Part shown: piece after piece, positions 1-9,019 of the stretch | Position numbering within the stretch: position 1 is the first letter of the stretch | How the letters are laid out: the number at the start of each line of letters is the position of its first letter | NCBI GenBank assembly: GCA_963556195.1 | Contig: OY744520.1 | Span: forward strand, 156,110,107-156,174,106 | Source: Sepiola atlantica | Taxonomy: Eukaryota > Mollusca > Cephalopoda > Sepiida > Sepiolidae | Direction of reading: 5' to 3' | DNA: 64,000 nucleotides | The notes under the pieces: model-generated | Databases searched by the model: none | Seen by the model: only the letters and a program-made list of their open reading frames with translations | Told to the model about the DNA's origin: nothing | Made by a program: the position numbers and the translations under genes

Positions 1-639
1 GTCACGTCCAACACTTATTGCGTGACGTGTTACAGCACAATAAATATTCACTCCCCAAATTGGGCGCATGCAATACAAAAACAAATAGCATCTTTTGTTC
101 AACCTGTGATTTCAAAGAATATAGTGCGTACCTCACAATCCAGTTTAGTCCCTGCAACGGAGAGGGGGGTGAATTCCCTTGACAAACAAAAAGAGACACA
201 CGCAAACTTATGTACACCCAACGAAGAACCAACCCACGTTGTTTACTGAATGCATATATACAGTGCGTACGTACACTCTACCAGAAACAAAAACAGGTAC
301 GCTAATATACACACACATTCCATTTACACGAACGTAAATACAAATGGCGCTATCCTAAAAAAACATGATTACTCATTTTCCCCTTCCTGACAAAACACCT
401 TTCTTTGATCACAACATTTTCAGATTCTTTTAACTCCCATTGTTTACAAACTCTTCATTTCTTATTGTCTTAACAAATTTCTCAATAAAAAATTATTATC
501 GTGTATGCATAGACTTTGTCATCTTTCATTTCTTTGGATAAAGTACTATCATCTACAATGTTTCAGGTTCGAATACCGGTATCACCCGTTTCTAACTTTT
601 AACTTTGAAATATGTAAATTACAGTATTACATTTAAATA
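1..639. other. AT-rich unique sequence, no gene seen
   Basis: No coding signal, RNA gene or repeat unit is recognisable. The short open frames on both strands have no family resemblance and look like chance. Confidence 0.6.
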
Positions 640-1052
640 TGCTTAGACTATTTTTTATTATACAACATCATTTCTCTTTATATTATTGAGAAAGCAAATG
701 TGGAAACGGAAGAACGCGGCATCAAGAATTTCATTGCGTCTTGTTCTACTCGGCGTTGTCCAGGAGCAATAAATATAAGATAAAAGTCTTACATTTAAAA
801 GGGATAGCTCCGGTAAATGAATTACATTACTTTTTTGTAAACAACGAAAACAAATGAGAGAGGGATGGGATGGGTGGAAGAAAACGAAATGATCGTAGAA
901 AAGGGCAAGATAATGAAGGGGAAGGGAAAGGAGAAATATAAATAGAGTGCTGGAGAGAGGGAAGTTTTAATATAAAGATGTTACACATACACTATTTAAT
1001 TTCCTCTATGTTGTTATTTTATGGTCCGGGCAACGCCGGGTTGCGCTGCTAG
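640..1052 (+). mobile_element. Non-autonomous Helitron-like repeat with 3' terminus
   Basis: The segment ends in a Helitron-type 3' terminus. A hairpin (TCCGG at 1025-1029 pairing with CCGGG at 1036-1040, one G-T wobble, six-base loop) is followed nine bases later by CTAG (1049-1052) and then T. Helitrons end in CTRR just after such a hairpin and insert between A and T. The 5' boundary is not visible. The stretch near 735-775 resembles motifs in the repeats at 34.7-35.7 and 52.2-52.9 kb (a 'gcgttg..c.ggagcaata' core), so they may be related. There is no coding capacity, so it would depend on an autonomous element. Confidence 0.55.
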
Positions 1053-1697
1053 TATAAATATAAAAGAATGTCACGAAAAGTTTGATAAAAGTATTATAAA
1101 CAGAAGCGGGTATGAAATTAGCTGGAACTACGATGCTGGCAATTTTCTTCCAAACGGCGCCACCGTATTCGTACGGTACGCGATCGTGTAATGTAAGCAA
1201 AATAACAGACACTTTGACTAAAACCTTTCGTTCAATTTCCGTTTACACAACGTTTGTTTAAAAGTAGTTATCAGTCAATCAATCTTGCGATGTGTAAAAA
1301 TCTATCTGCATATGCTCATTTACTTTTTGGGATGGTATTTCACGTATCAAACTAAATGGACCCTTCACATTTTGTGTAATAGAGATGTGTTACCTGGCAA
1401 GAGACAATTCCCGATAATTATCTAAAAATTATCACCATGGACATGAACTGATGTAAAACTGGAATTCCTACACCAGATGATGATAGTGGGTTTCACATCG
1501 TAACCACCCGAGAGATGCCGAGGCAATTAGCCAATAAGCTGTCAGCTTGCAGATGACAAATTTTCCAACCAATATTGAAATTGATTAAAGCCAGAAGACC
1601 GGAATACTCTTTGGAGAGAGGTCTGCGAAGGCCATCTGTTACTAAATCCTCGTCTGACCGGAGGCCCTGAGGATATGATTGAGATAGACAAGTCTCT
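1053..1697. other. Unique sequence, no gene seen
   Basis: Nothing recognisable on either strand. Confidence 0.6.
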
Positions 1698-1750
1698 ATT
1701 AAACCCTAACCCTAACCTTAACTCTAACCCGACCCTAACCCTTACCCGAC
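1698..1750 (-). repeat. Interstitial telomere-like repeat (TTAGGG-type, degenerate)
   Basis: The plus strand reads a run of CCCTAA-like hexamers with substitutions (CCCTAA, CCTTAA, CTCTAA, CCCGA, CCCTAA, CCCTTA), which is TTAGGG on the minus strand. TTAGGG is the usual animal and mollusc telomere unit. The copies are decayed, so this is an old interstitial site and not a chromosome end. Confidence 0.75.
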
Positions 1751-3077
1751 TGATTAACATAGATAATGTCAAAAAGTCCCCCAAAACACACAGAAAATTA
1801 TTTTTCAATTTTGAGAAACACACGAAAAGAAAAAAATGCGTTATTTGCTACATTTCTTGAAAATAAAAGTGAGAAAATTTGACGCAACGGCGTATCGAAG
1901 TTATCGTCTGTCAACATCTCTCTTGTGTTTACGTAACATGCGCAAACCCTACCATCGCAAAGTTTCCGGAAACTGGTTCATATTCGCTATCAGTACCGAA
2001 AATTTCTATAAGGTAAAATAAACCTATGACATTAATATAAAATGATAATCATATACGTATCATATTATAAACGATTATGGTGATATTTATACTTGATTTA
2101 CTGGTCTTCTGTAAAAAGAGTATATATGGTCTCCAGTCATTATGAGCATCTCAATAGTTCTCTTCCACCATTGATATACTTTGGTATGAAAAAATGGCAT
2201 TGATCGGACACACGTGCACCCCCCTCGATTTATAAGAACTTCGACTGAAGTAAAATTTTAAAAAAGTGAATTACCTACTAGTGTCTTCGGTCTCTTTGTA
2301 CTAGGGTTTGCCATGACAACATGACATGAGGATACTTTACTCTACAAGTAAACACTGACAACATATTCAAATTAACATAGTATTCGAAGGCCAGGAAATA
2401 TCCCCTCGACACGGCTATATCTAGCTTATACGAGGAATGGTGCACCTTCGTATAGTAATGTAATCTCAAGTAACCGCTCGCAGCTGGATACTCAACCAAA
2501 CTTGATGAGTTTTCGTCTTGGAATCCTATTAGCCAAAAAGACTATAATATAAATATACTATAACTGGTCAATTGGGGTGAGGAAAATGAATGTTCTAAAC
2601 TTCTTTACTAATTCAATGTTTAACAGATTAAGGAAAACTATAACGGAATATTCGAATATCTACGCATCTCATATAGACATTAAGTGTTAACTCCAGGAAA
2701 GGTGCCCTTGATATCTGAGAACTTCGACTGAATTAAAAGAAAACAAATTAAGACTAAGATCACTTTGATCACCGGTTCCAATGAAATCACCGAATTAAGC
2801 GACGTTGAGCATTGACAGCACTTAAATTTATAAATGAGTACAAGCCTTTTTTACAATGTAAAATTATTTTGATTTGTTTAAATGTGCATTTATTGCATAG
2901 GTAAATATAGCTTTTAATTTTAATAATTTCTGCTTGTAAATTAGTGGCAGTAGAATTACTTAGTTCTGCAGGGGAATAGTTATTCATCCTTTCAATTTAT
3001 CACTAGAATAAGACGTGGAATGCATATGCTTTAAACAATAATTATATATAAATATATTTCACGTAACAACCCTCAAA
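1751..3077. other. AT-rich unique sequence, no gene seen
   Basis: No gene or clear repeat. A short motif (cttcgactgaa followed by an A-rich stretch) occurs twice, near 2229 and 2718, and may be a small dispersed repeat remnant. Confidence 0.5.
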
Positions 3078-3082
3078 TGTAC

Positions 3083-3392
3083 TGTATTTGTTTCGCAACT
3101 ACGCAACTACGGCAGTTGATTAACACGTCGGACGTCTAATCTCACTGATGCAGTTGATACACACTCACTTGATCTTCCGAACATACTCCTTTTATTGTCC
3201 AAGTGTTCATCATCAGCCAATCGGTGGTCAGAAAAACAGTCACGTGAGGCCTGACGTCATCGCTCAATAATAGTACAAAAAACCACAGCCGCCATTAATC
3301 TAATTTCCGCCCTCCCCGCGATCATCCCAGCAGGTAAGACAACACGCGCAGACACGTGGTCGCTTTTTTCCTTCATTCTGTTCGACTTTACA
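3083..3392 (-). repeat. 3' LTR of the Ty3/gypsy element
   Basis: Direct repeat of 7142-7451 with TG...CA ends. The end of the pol reading frame (to 3300) lies inside it. Read on the minus strand it holds a CACGTG E-box (plus-strand 3353-3358), the CRE palindrome TGACGTCA (3252-3259), a second CACGTG (3241-3246), a CCAAT box and AATAAA (TTTATT on plus, 3191-3196). AATAAA could serve as the polyadenylation signal. Confidence 0.93.
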
Positions 3393-6300
3393 CTCCCCTC
3401 TGGTCTCAAGATCACACATGCGGCATGGCGGCCGCGGTCGTTTGTTACGGGCACTCCTACGGAGGGGGATTAGCTGGACTTCTTCATCTTCATCAGAGCT
3501 CTCGGGAGGGGTAACAGATCTGTCGCCATCAACGTTGCCAGCAGTCCTTCCATCAAGCTGGGCTCCATCGTCATTGGGGCTTTCAGAAGTGGCGCTGGAA
3601 CTATCGCCATCTGTGCTGAGGTTCTCAGCCATGTCATCACGGCAATGGGGCATAGGTCGGATCCACATTTCATCATTGGATGATTCATCACTTTCGCTGT
3701 TCGATATTTGGTTTGTATCAAGGGCGGGCCGGACATCCTTCACATGCCGTGGAGTACCATCAACCAGCACAGCCTGCTCACTAATTATGCCGGTGATCCG
3801 TCCTCTTCCGAAACTGGTCGTACATCGGTTACTGGGAGGCCTTACCCAGACGGTGTCCCCCAACTTGTACCGTCCCTGCGTCCTCTTCTGATTAGGCAGG
3901 CAGGCGTCAATGCCCTTAACACGCACTCGATAGCAATGTATCGCATTAGCAGGTGCACTTTCAGCAGTCGCGTCATCCTTTGGTGTCGTATTGTATCTAT
4001 ATACTGCCTCTGCAATCGTACATTGCTTCCTTGCTGCTATCCTCTTCACACTTCGGTGGCACCGCTCCGCTATACCGTTGCCACTCGGTACATATGCACA
4101 CCTGTGTCTAAGCCGGATCCCCCACTCGTCTACGAAACGCCTGAATTCTCCGCCACAAAAGGCTGTGTCGTTGTCAGTGAGAATCTCTTCAGGTGGCCCC
4201 CGTTCGTAAAATATGGACTCTAATTGACGAATGACACTAGCCGAGTCCTGTCTTGTTAATAATCGCCAGATCGCAAACCTCGTTGGTCCGCAATCGATCA
4301 GTGTGAGGAAGTGCTGACCACCATAATGGGTTATGTCCATGCCCAGTCGGCTCCAATTCTCGTCGACTTCCAGCCGACCTTTCTGCCATTTGGTGGGAGC
4401 AGGGTCGATTGACTGGCATATTTGGCATTCCTTGACCACTGCTTCTACTTTGCTTTTGGACACTGACGGGTTGGTTAAGCGTACAAAATAATACGTCCGT
4501 CTCACTCCGGGGTGTCCACTGTCATGGTGTACCTTCTTGATTTTATCCGTCTCCTCAACAGAGGCAGCACATAAAGACCCTGGTTCGGCTTCTTTCTTCA
4601 TTGCGTCGAACCATCTCTGGGGCACACGGGTAAGTCTATCGGCAAGATTGCAGGTTGAAGTGACAAGCACCGCATTCACCGATAGGTCGTACTCTTCCAC
4701 CAACTTCCTTATTGTCTCCAACCGTCGTCTGATTAGCATTTCGGTAGCCGCCTTGGTGCGCACTCTCGCTTTGCCTGTTAGTGTGTCAAGTATCCAGTGG
4801 TATACGCACAGCGAATCTGTGTGTATGCATAATTCTTTGACTTTCCACTGGAGTGCCAAGTTTATTCCTTTTGTTACCGCATCCAACTCCGCCAGGTTGA
4901 TGTGAGCAGCATCATCCATTGGTCGCAACCAGCAGGCGTCCTCAATCACGGACCCGTTCATCTCCAATAGCGCCCCGATCGCGAGGGAGCTCGCATCCAC
5001 CCACACATTTAGCCTGTCTCCCTGGACGCACCAATCTCCTTTAGCGGGGTCCTCTTGCTCGACTCTTGTGATGGTCTCCTTCACCATGCGCAGCAACAAA
5101 TTGTCCACCGTCTCGTCATCCCAACATTTGGTAACTGCACTTGCCCTCCTCTTCATGATGGCTGTCGCGGCCCGAGTCCATCCACCTACTGGTAGGTGTC
5201 CCACCAGTTTTCCACACAGGGAAAATATAGCCCGCCTCGTAAGGACATGGGGCACTTCAGGAAGTGCAGTTCCGCGCCTCCACTTCAAGGTCCCTCGCTC
5301 CTGTTGAACGCTCAACCCTAAGACACGAGCGCCATCCTCCAAGCGTTCTGGATCCTTACACATCAGTCCAAGTTCGGCTAGCTTGGCCCTCACACGTGAT
5401 GACGGCACAATGTCTTCATCCACGTATATGTCGTCAAGGTATGCTGATGTCCCTTCTTTTACGGTCTTATCCTGTGACAATGCAGCATTGACAATCGTCT
5501 TCATTATTTGGGGCGCAACGTTCAGCCCAAAGCCCAGTCTTGTGAGACAATACCTTCTACCGGCAAACACTACCGTCTGAAACGGCCACATTGTCTCGTT
5601 AACTCGGACCTGCAGATATGCCCTTCTCAGATCCAACAGGGACACATTAGAACCCAGCTGGCGCCACTCTCGTAGTTTGCTAGCACATACGTCAGCATCA
5701 GCTGTAAACGCATCGACATGCGAGTTCAGTTCTCGGTAATCCATTACCGGCCTGACTTTGGCTTTGTTGTGCTGATTGACCGCCATTAATGGGATCAGAC
5801 CCTTAGGAGGTCCAAGTTTTTTGTATGGGTAGGGAATCAGCCAGCCATCCTCGATCCATTTGCGAAGTTCCTCTTCGTACGCGGGCCTCATGTGGTCGGG
5901 CACATGGTATTCAGTTATTCCATTCTGCAGTTTGGCTGGTTCACTGTTTTTCGACCACTTCCATGAGGCAGTCCAAACCCTCTTTTGCTCGTCAAATTCG
6001 ACGCTGAAGTCTGGTTGGTCGATCCTTAGCGCAGCACACACTGGGGCTTTCTCCTGAAAATGTACCGCCCCTGTCACCGTTATATGGACACCACCAAGGG
6101 CTCTGATGGCATCATATCCTAGGAGCAGGTCAAAACTCAGGGGTTTTTCGAGCACTACCAGCGCCTCTAGGTTAGCGGAGCTTCCATTTTTCGTCCGTAT
6201 AGTTACATTGCCCACGCCGCAACATGTGCGCGTCTCTCCACTGATGGTAGTCACTCTGACGTTCTTCTTTCTCCAAATGTGGCAGAGATCTGCACATACG

Positions 6301-6440
6301 ATAGTGCGGGAGCACCCGGAATCGAGGAGTGCTGAGCACAGTGTTTCGTTGATATATATCGGGATGATCGGCAGCGTCTCATTTAATTTCTGCGTGGGGA
6401 AGAGGTCGACGCTGACACCTTGTCCCCGGTTCCGTTTCCC
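3300..6440 (-). CDS. pol: Pol polyprotein of the Ty3/gypsy element: protease, RT, RNase H, integrase
   Basis: Expected to be made by -1 frameshifting at 6434-6440, giving about 1,045 Pol residues. Domains in order: aspartic protease with active-site LLDSGCS (near 6310-6330); reverse transcriptase with a first catalytic Asp (LLDLRRAY) and the YLDD box; RNase H with the acidic set in WVDAS, AELDAV, HTDS and NLAD; integrase with a zinc-binding HH..H..C-x2-C motif and a D,D-35-E core (GMDITHY, LTDND, GIAER). The domain order places it in Ty3/gypsy; I do not see a chromodomain. The C-terminus is Ser/Asp/Glu-rich, then basic, then cysteine-rich, and its last ~31 residues are encoded inside the 3' LTR. 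No internal stop or frameshift is present, so it may be functional. Confidence 0.92.
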   Translation of the reverse strand, partial: GKRNRGQGVSVDLFPTQKLNETLPIIPIYINETLCSALLDSGCSRTIVCADLCHIWRKKNVRVTTISGETRTCCGVGNVTIRTKNGSSANLEALVVLEKPLSFDLLLGYDAIRALGGVHITVTGAVHFQEKAPVCAALRIDQPDFSVEFDEQKRVWTASWKWSKNSEPAKLQNGITEYHVPDHMRPAYEEELRKWIEDGWLIPYPYKKLGPPKGLIPLMAVNQHNKAKVRPVMDYRELNSHVDAFTADADVCASKLREWRQLGSNVSLLDLRRAYLQVRVNETMWPFQTVVFAGRRYCLTRLGFGLNVAPQIMKTIVNAALSQDKTVKEGTSAYLDDIYVDEDIVPSSRVRAKLAELGLMCKDPERLEDGARVLGLSVQQERGTLKWRRGTALPEVPHVLTRRAIFSLCGKLVGHLPVGGWTRAATAIMKRRASAVTKCWDDETVDNLLLRMVKETITRVEQEDPAKGDWCVQGDRLNVWVDASSLAIGALLEMNGSVIEDACWLRPMDDAAHINLAELDAVTKGINLALQWKVKELCIHTDSLCVYHWILDTLTGKARVRTKAATEMLIRRRLETIRKLVEEYDLSVNAVLVTSTCNLADRLTRVPQRWFDAMKKEAEPGSLCAASVEETDKIKKVHHDSGHPGVRRTYYFVRLTNPSVSKSKVEAVVKECQICQSIDPAPTKWQKGRLEVDENWSRLGMDITHYGGQHFLTLIDCGPTRFAIWRLLTRQDSASVIRQLESIFYERGPPEEILTDNDTAFCGGEFRRFVDEWGIRLRHRCAYVPSGNGIAERCHRSVKRIAARKQCTIAEAVYRYNTTPKDDATAESAPANAIHCYRVRVKGIDACLPNQKRTQGRYKLGDTVWVRPPSNRCTTSFGRGRITGIISEQAVLVDGTPRHVKDVRPALDTNQISNSESDESSNDEMWIRPMPHCRDDMAENLSTDGDSSSATSESPNDDGAQLDGRTAGNVDGDRSVTPPESSDEDEEVQLIPLRRSARNKRPRPPCRMCDLETRGECKVEQNEGKKRPRVCACCLTCWDDRGEGGN
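3393..3401 (-). promoter_or_regulatory. Polypurine tract (plus-strand primer site)
   Basis: On the minus strand AGAGGGGAG directly abuts the TG of the 3' LTR, where the plus-strand primer lies in LTR retroelements. It is read in frame within pol, encoding part of a Thr-Arg-Gly-Glu stretch. Confidence 0.8.
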
Positions 6441-7126
6441 GGACAGTCTTGAGCTATATGGCCAGCTTCCTTACACCGGTAGCAGCGAACAACCATTGCT
6501 TGTTGCCGGCAGTTCCTTGCGATGTGGCCCTGTCCATTGCATCTGTAGCATACGATTCCACCACGTGGACCGGGTCCTTGATACGGTTTCTTATTATTCG
6601 GTGTGGACTGAGCAGCAGCAATTACTGGTTCCCTCATTTCGGAGTAATTCTTCATTACAGTCCTGGCCCGATCTACTAGGTCATTAAGGGGCAGCGAATC
6701 TGCACTTGAGCTAGCTCGTAGTAGTTGCTTCGCTCCTGTCGGGAGTCCCGCTAGGAATTTGCATGCTAAGGCCCGCTCAGGCAGTCCACCAAACAACACT
6801 GTCAACTTCGTCAGCTCTGCCAAGTACACGTCGACCGTTTCGCCCGGACGTAAGGTCCTTGCCTCAAGTTGCTCCCAAGCAGTGGTGGGGTCAATCGCAA
6901 ACGCCTTGAACAGTGCCGCCTTGATTTTCTCGTAGTCATGTTTGCCCTCATGGCTGAGCTGTTGATACACCGCAAAGGCGCCGCCGGACAAGCGCAGAGG
7001 AACAACATGTTCGAGGTTTTTTACGCCAGACAAAAGGCAATGTAATTCCACCTTTTCCACCCAGTCAATTACCGGGTTCGATCCATCAAACTCTGGTATT
7101 AATTTGAGGTCAATTTTTTCCCCCAT
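6383..7126 (-). CDS. gag: Gag-like capsid/nucleocapsid protein of the Ty3/gypsy element
   Basis: Structural protein that would form the particle and bind element RNA. From the first ATG (7124-7126) it is about 247 residues. The frame stays open upstream into the LTR but only with non-ATG starts, so 7126 is the best start, 15 bases inside the LTR edge. The N-terminal two thirds read like a retrotransposon capsid domain (a motif near the start resembling 'PEFDG...W', then an Ala/Leu-rich helical region). Two CCHC zinc knuckles close to the C-terminus, each C-x2-C-x4-H-x4-C (CYRCNGQGHIARNC and CYRCKEAGHIAQDC), are typical RNA-binding nucleocapsid motifs. The stop is at 6383-6385. Pol overlaps its end in the -1 frame, so Gag is probably the main product and Gag-Pol the minor one. 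No disablement seen. Confidence 0.9.
   Translation of the reverse strand: MGEKIDLKLIPEFDGSNPVIDWVEKVELHCLLSGVKNLEHVVPLRLSGGAFAVYQQLSHEGKHDYEKIKAALFKAFAIDPTTAWEQLEARTLRPGETVDVYLAELTKLTVLFGGLPERALACKFLAGLPTGAKQLLRASSSADSLPLNDLVDRARTVMKNYSEMREPVIAAAQSTPNNKKPYQGPGPRGGIVCYRCNGQGHIARNCRQQAMVVRCYRCKEAGHIAQDCPGNGTGDKVSASTSSPRRN
6396..6440 (-). promoter_or_regulatory. Programmed -1 ribosomal frameshift signal between gag and pol
   Basis: The minus strand has the slippery heptamer GGGAAAC (plus-strand 6434-6440) in the correct phase of gag (G GGA AAC). Then comes a 6-base spacer (6428-6433) and a predicted stem-loop at 6396-6427: GGGGA pairs with TCCCC, and inside it AGGT pairs with ACCT around a 10-base loop. 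The pol frame is -1 to gag and opens inside the second zinc knuckle, so the overlap (about 6383-6473) contains the site. GGGAAAC is a known retroviral -1 slip site. The stem-loop is read by eye. Confidence 0.8.
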
Positions 7127-7141
7127 TTCGCCGAAATAGCT

Positions 7142-7451
7142 TGTATTTGTTTCGCAACTACGCAACTACGGCAGTTGATTAACACGTCGGACGTCTAATC
7201 TCACTGATGCAGTTGATACACACTCACTTGATCTTCCGAACATACTCCTTTTATTGTCCAAGTGTTCATCATCAGCCAATCGGTGGTCAGAAAAACAGTC
7301 ACGTGAGGCCTGACGTCATCGCTCAATAATAGTACAAAAAACCACAGCCGCCATTAATCTAATTTCCGCCCTCCCCGCGATCATCCCAGCAGGTAAGACA
7401 ACACGCGCAGACACGTGGTCGCTTTTTTCCTTCATTCTGTTCGACTTTACA
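7142..7451 (-). repeat. 5' LTR and promoter of the Ty3/gypsy element
   Basis: Copy of 3083-3392 with no visible difference. Promoter-like sites on the minus strand are CRE TGACGTCA (plus-strand 7311-7318), E-box CACGTG (7300-7305) and a CCAAT motif (7276-7280, plus orientation). An AATAAAAGG motif (around 7247-7255) could act as TATA-like element or poly(A) signal. The inner LTR end lies only 15 bases before the first gag ATG. Confidence 0.92.
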
Positions 7452-7456
7452 TGTAC

Positions 7457-7737
7457 ACAATATCTTAATGAAGATAGAGAAGTGTTACTTGATCCACTAT
7501 AAACGCGAATTATTGGACACCATATAACACAAGACTAATTAACGATTACATAAACAGTAAGTAAAAAATAAAATAAAAGTAGTACATCAATTTCTGTTTG
7601 TGTCTATTATAAACGCATTTGACACGAATACATTACTGCAAGTCAACCGGTGACATAGCATTGTCACAGCTTTCTAGACCTAAAACCTACAGATACACTA
7701 CTCGCAATGCGTAAAGCAAACACCAACATGATATTCA

Positions 7738-7738
<1 letters not shown>
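7457..7738. other. Unique sequence, no gene seen
   Basis: AT-rich spacer between the LTR element and a microsatellite. Confidence 0.6.

Positions 7739-7826
<88 letters not shown>
7739..7826 (+). repeat. Compound microsatellite (CT)n(AT)n
   Basis: (CT)n at 7739-7780 runs directly into (AT)n at 7781-7826. Confidence 0.97.
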
Positions 7827-7831
<5 letters not shown>

Positions 7832-8163
7832 TAAAGTTGGTTTGTTCGTTTCTCATGGAAATATACTTCTACTATACCATTACCACTGAAATTTGTTTAT
7901 AGCAAATCCTTACATCTGAGCTATGTTTTTATGTTATTAACATAATGTTTACTTTACACATAAAAAACACTTTTTATTACAATTCGTTCCTACTAGTTGC
8001 ACTTCCGGTTTACAATCCGTTTCTGCGAACCGGCATGTCCAACTTCACTTCCGGATTGACCTTCCTCCTCCCGCTGTCACGTATCTACTTCATACGTAAA
8101 AAGTGTTTTCCTTATTCGTTGTTTGTTTCCCTAAAAAAACGTTTACACTAATACTTACCTAAC

Positions 8164-9018
8164 AAACGTGCGTTAATTTCATTTCCTCTCTACTTCGATG
8201 CTTTTAAAACCTGCTTCATTCCTCATTTTCTTCCCTTTAATCATGCTTCATCTCTAAAAAAAAAACAACACTACTTGCATTTCTTACACAACCCTTACTC
8301 GCGCGTTATAATTGATTGTTTATTTTAAAACCAGTTATCTTCATAAAATTATTCATTCCTACTGTTTTATTTTTACAGGTAAGATTTAATACATAAACCA
8401 CGTGCTTTAAATTCATTTCGCATCTACTCATTTTTTAGACTTAAACCATGCTTCCTCTCTAAAAAAAAACTCAACGTGCGTTAATTTCATTTCCTCTTTA
8501 CTTCGATGTTTTTAAAACCTGCTTCCTTCATCATTTTCTTCCCTTTAATCATGCTTCATCTCTAAAAAAAACAAAAAAACACTACTTTCATTTCTTACAC
8601 AACCCTTACTCGCGCATTATAATTGATTGTTTATTTTAAAACCAGTTACCTTTATAAAATTATTCATTCCTACTGTTTCATTTTTACAGGTAGGATTTAA
8701 TACATAACCCACGTGCTTTAATTTCATTTCGCATTTACTCATTTTTTAGACTTTAACCATCCTTCAGGTACGATTTAATACTTAACAGACGTGCTTTAAT
8801 TTAATTTCGTATCTACTTCGTTGTTTTTTAAACCTGCCTTCTTCCTCATTTTCTTACTTTTAACATGCTTCATCTATAAAAAAAAACATACTTGCATTTC
8901 TTCGACAACCCTGAAGCGTGTTATAATTGATTGTTTTTTTAAATCCATTTACCTTTATACAATTATTCTTTCCTACTGTTACATTTATACAGGTAACATT
9001 TAATACGTAACTAACAAA
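8164..9018 (+). repeat. Three ~310-bp tandem repeats upstream of Helitron genes
   Basis: Units start near 8164, 8474 and 8789 with 'acgtgc(g/t)ttaatttcatttc' and share long blocks. The third is shorter and more diverged. Each carries a pyrimidine-rich tract ending in CAG followed by GTA (8376-8383, 8687-8694, 8990-8996), like a splice acceptor fused to a donor. There is also an internal ~80-bp sub-duplication. They lie just before the Helitron coding region and may be its 5' leader. I cannot place the Helitron 5' TC end. Confidence 0.8.
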
Positions 9019-9019
9019 C

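Larger units (their letters stand above)
3078..7456 (-). mobile_element. Intact Ty3/gypsy-type LTR retrotransposon with 5-bp TSD
   Basis: The element spans 3083-7451 (4,369 bp) and is flanked by the direct repeat TGTAC at 3078-3082 and 7452-7456. Two 310-bp LTRs start TG and end CA, and I see no difference between them. Transcription runs on the minus strand: 5' LTR 7142-7451, gag, a -1 shift into pol (protease, RT, RNase H, integrase), a polypurine tract, 3' LTR 3083-3392. The PR-RT-RH-IN order is that of Ty3/gypsy elements. Identical LTRs, a clean TSD and unbroken reading frames point to a recent and possibly still mobile insertion. The element is more GC-rich than the surrounding DNA. Confidence 0.93.

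Noticed and set aside
1693..1750. Real chromosome end
   Set aside because: The repeats are degenerate, short and followed by unique DNA on both sides.
3418..6687. Long plus-strand open frames across the gypsy element
   Set aside because: They are antisense to gag and pol, which carry all recognisable catalytic motifs on the minus strand.
7127..7165. Gag start inside the LTR
   Set aside because: The upstream extension has only a TTG start; the first ATG is at 7124-7126.
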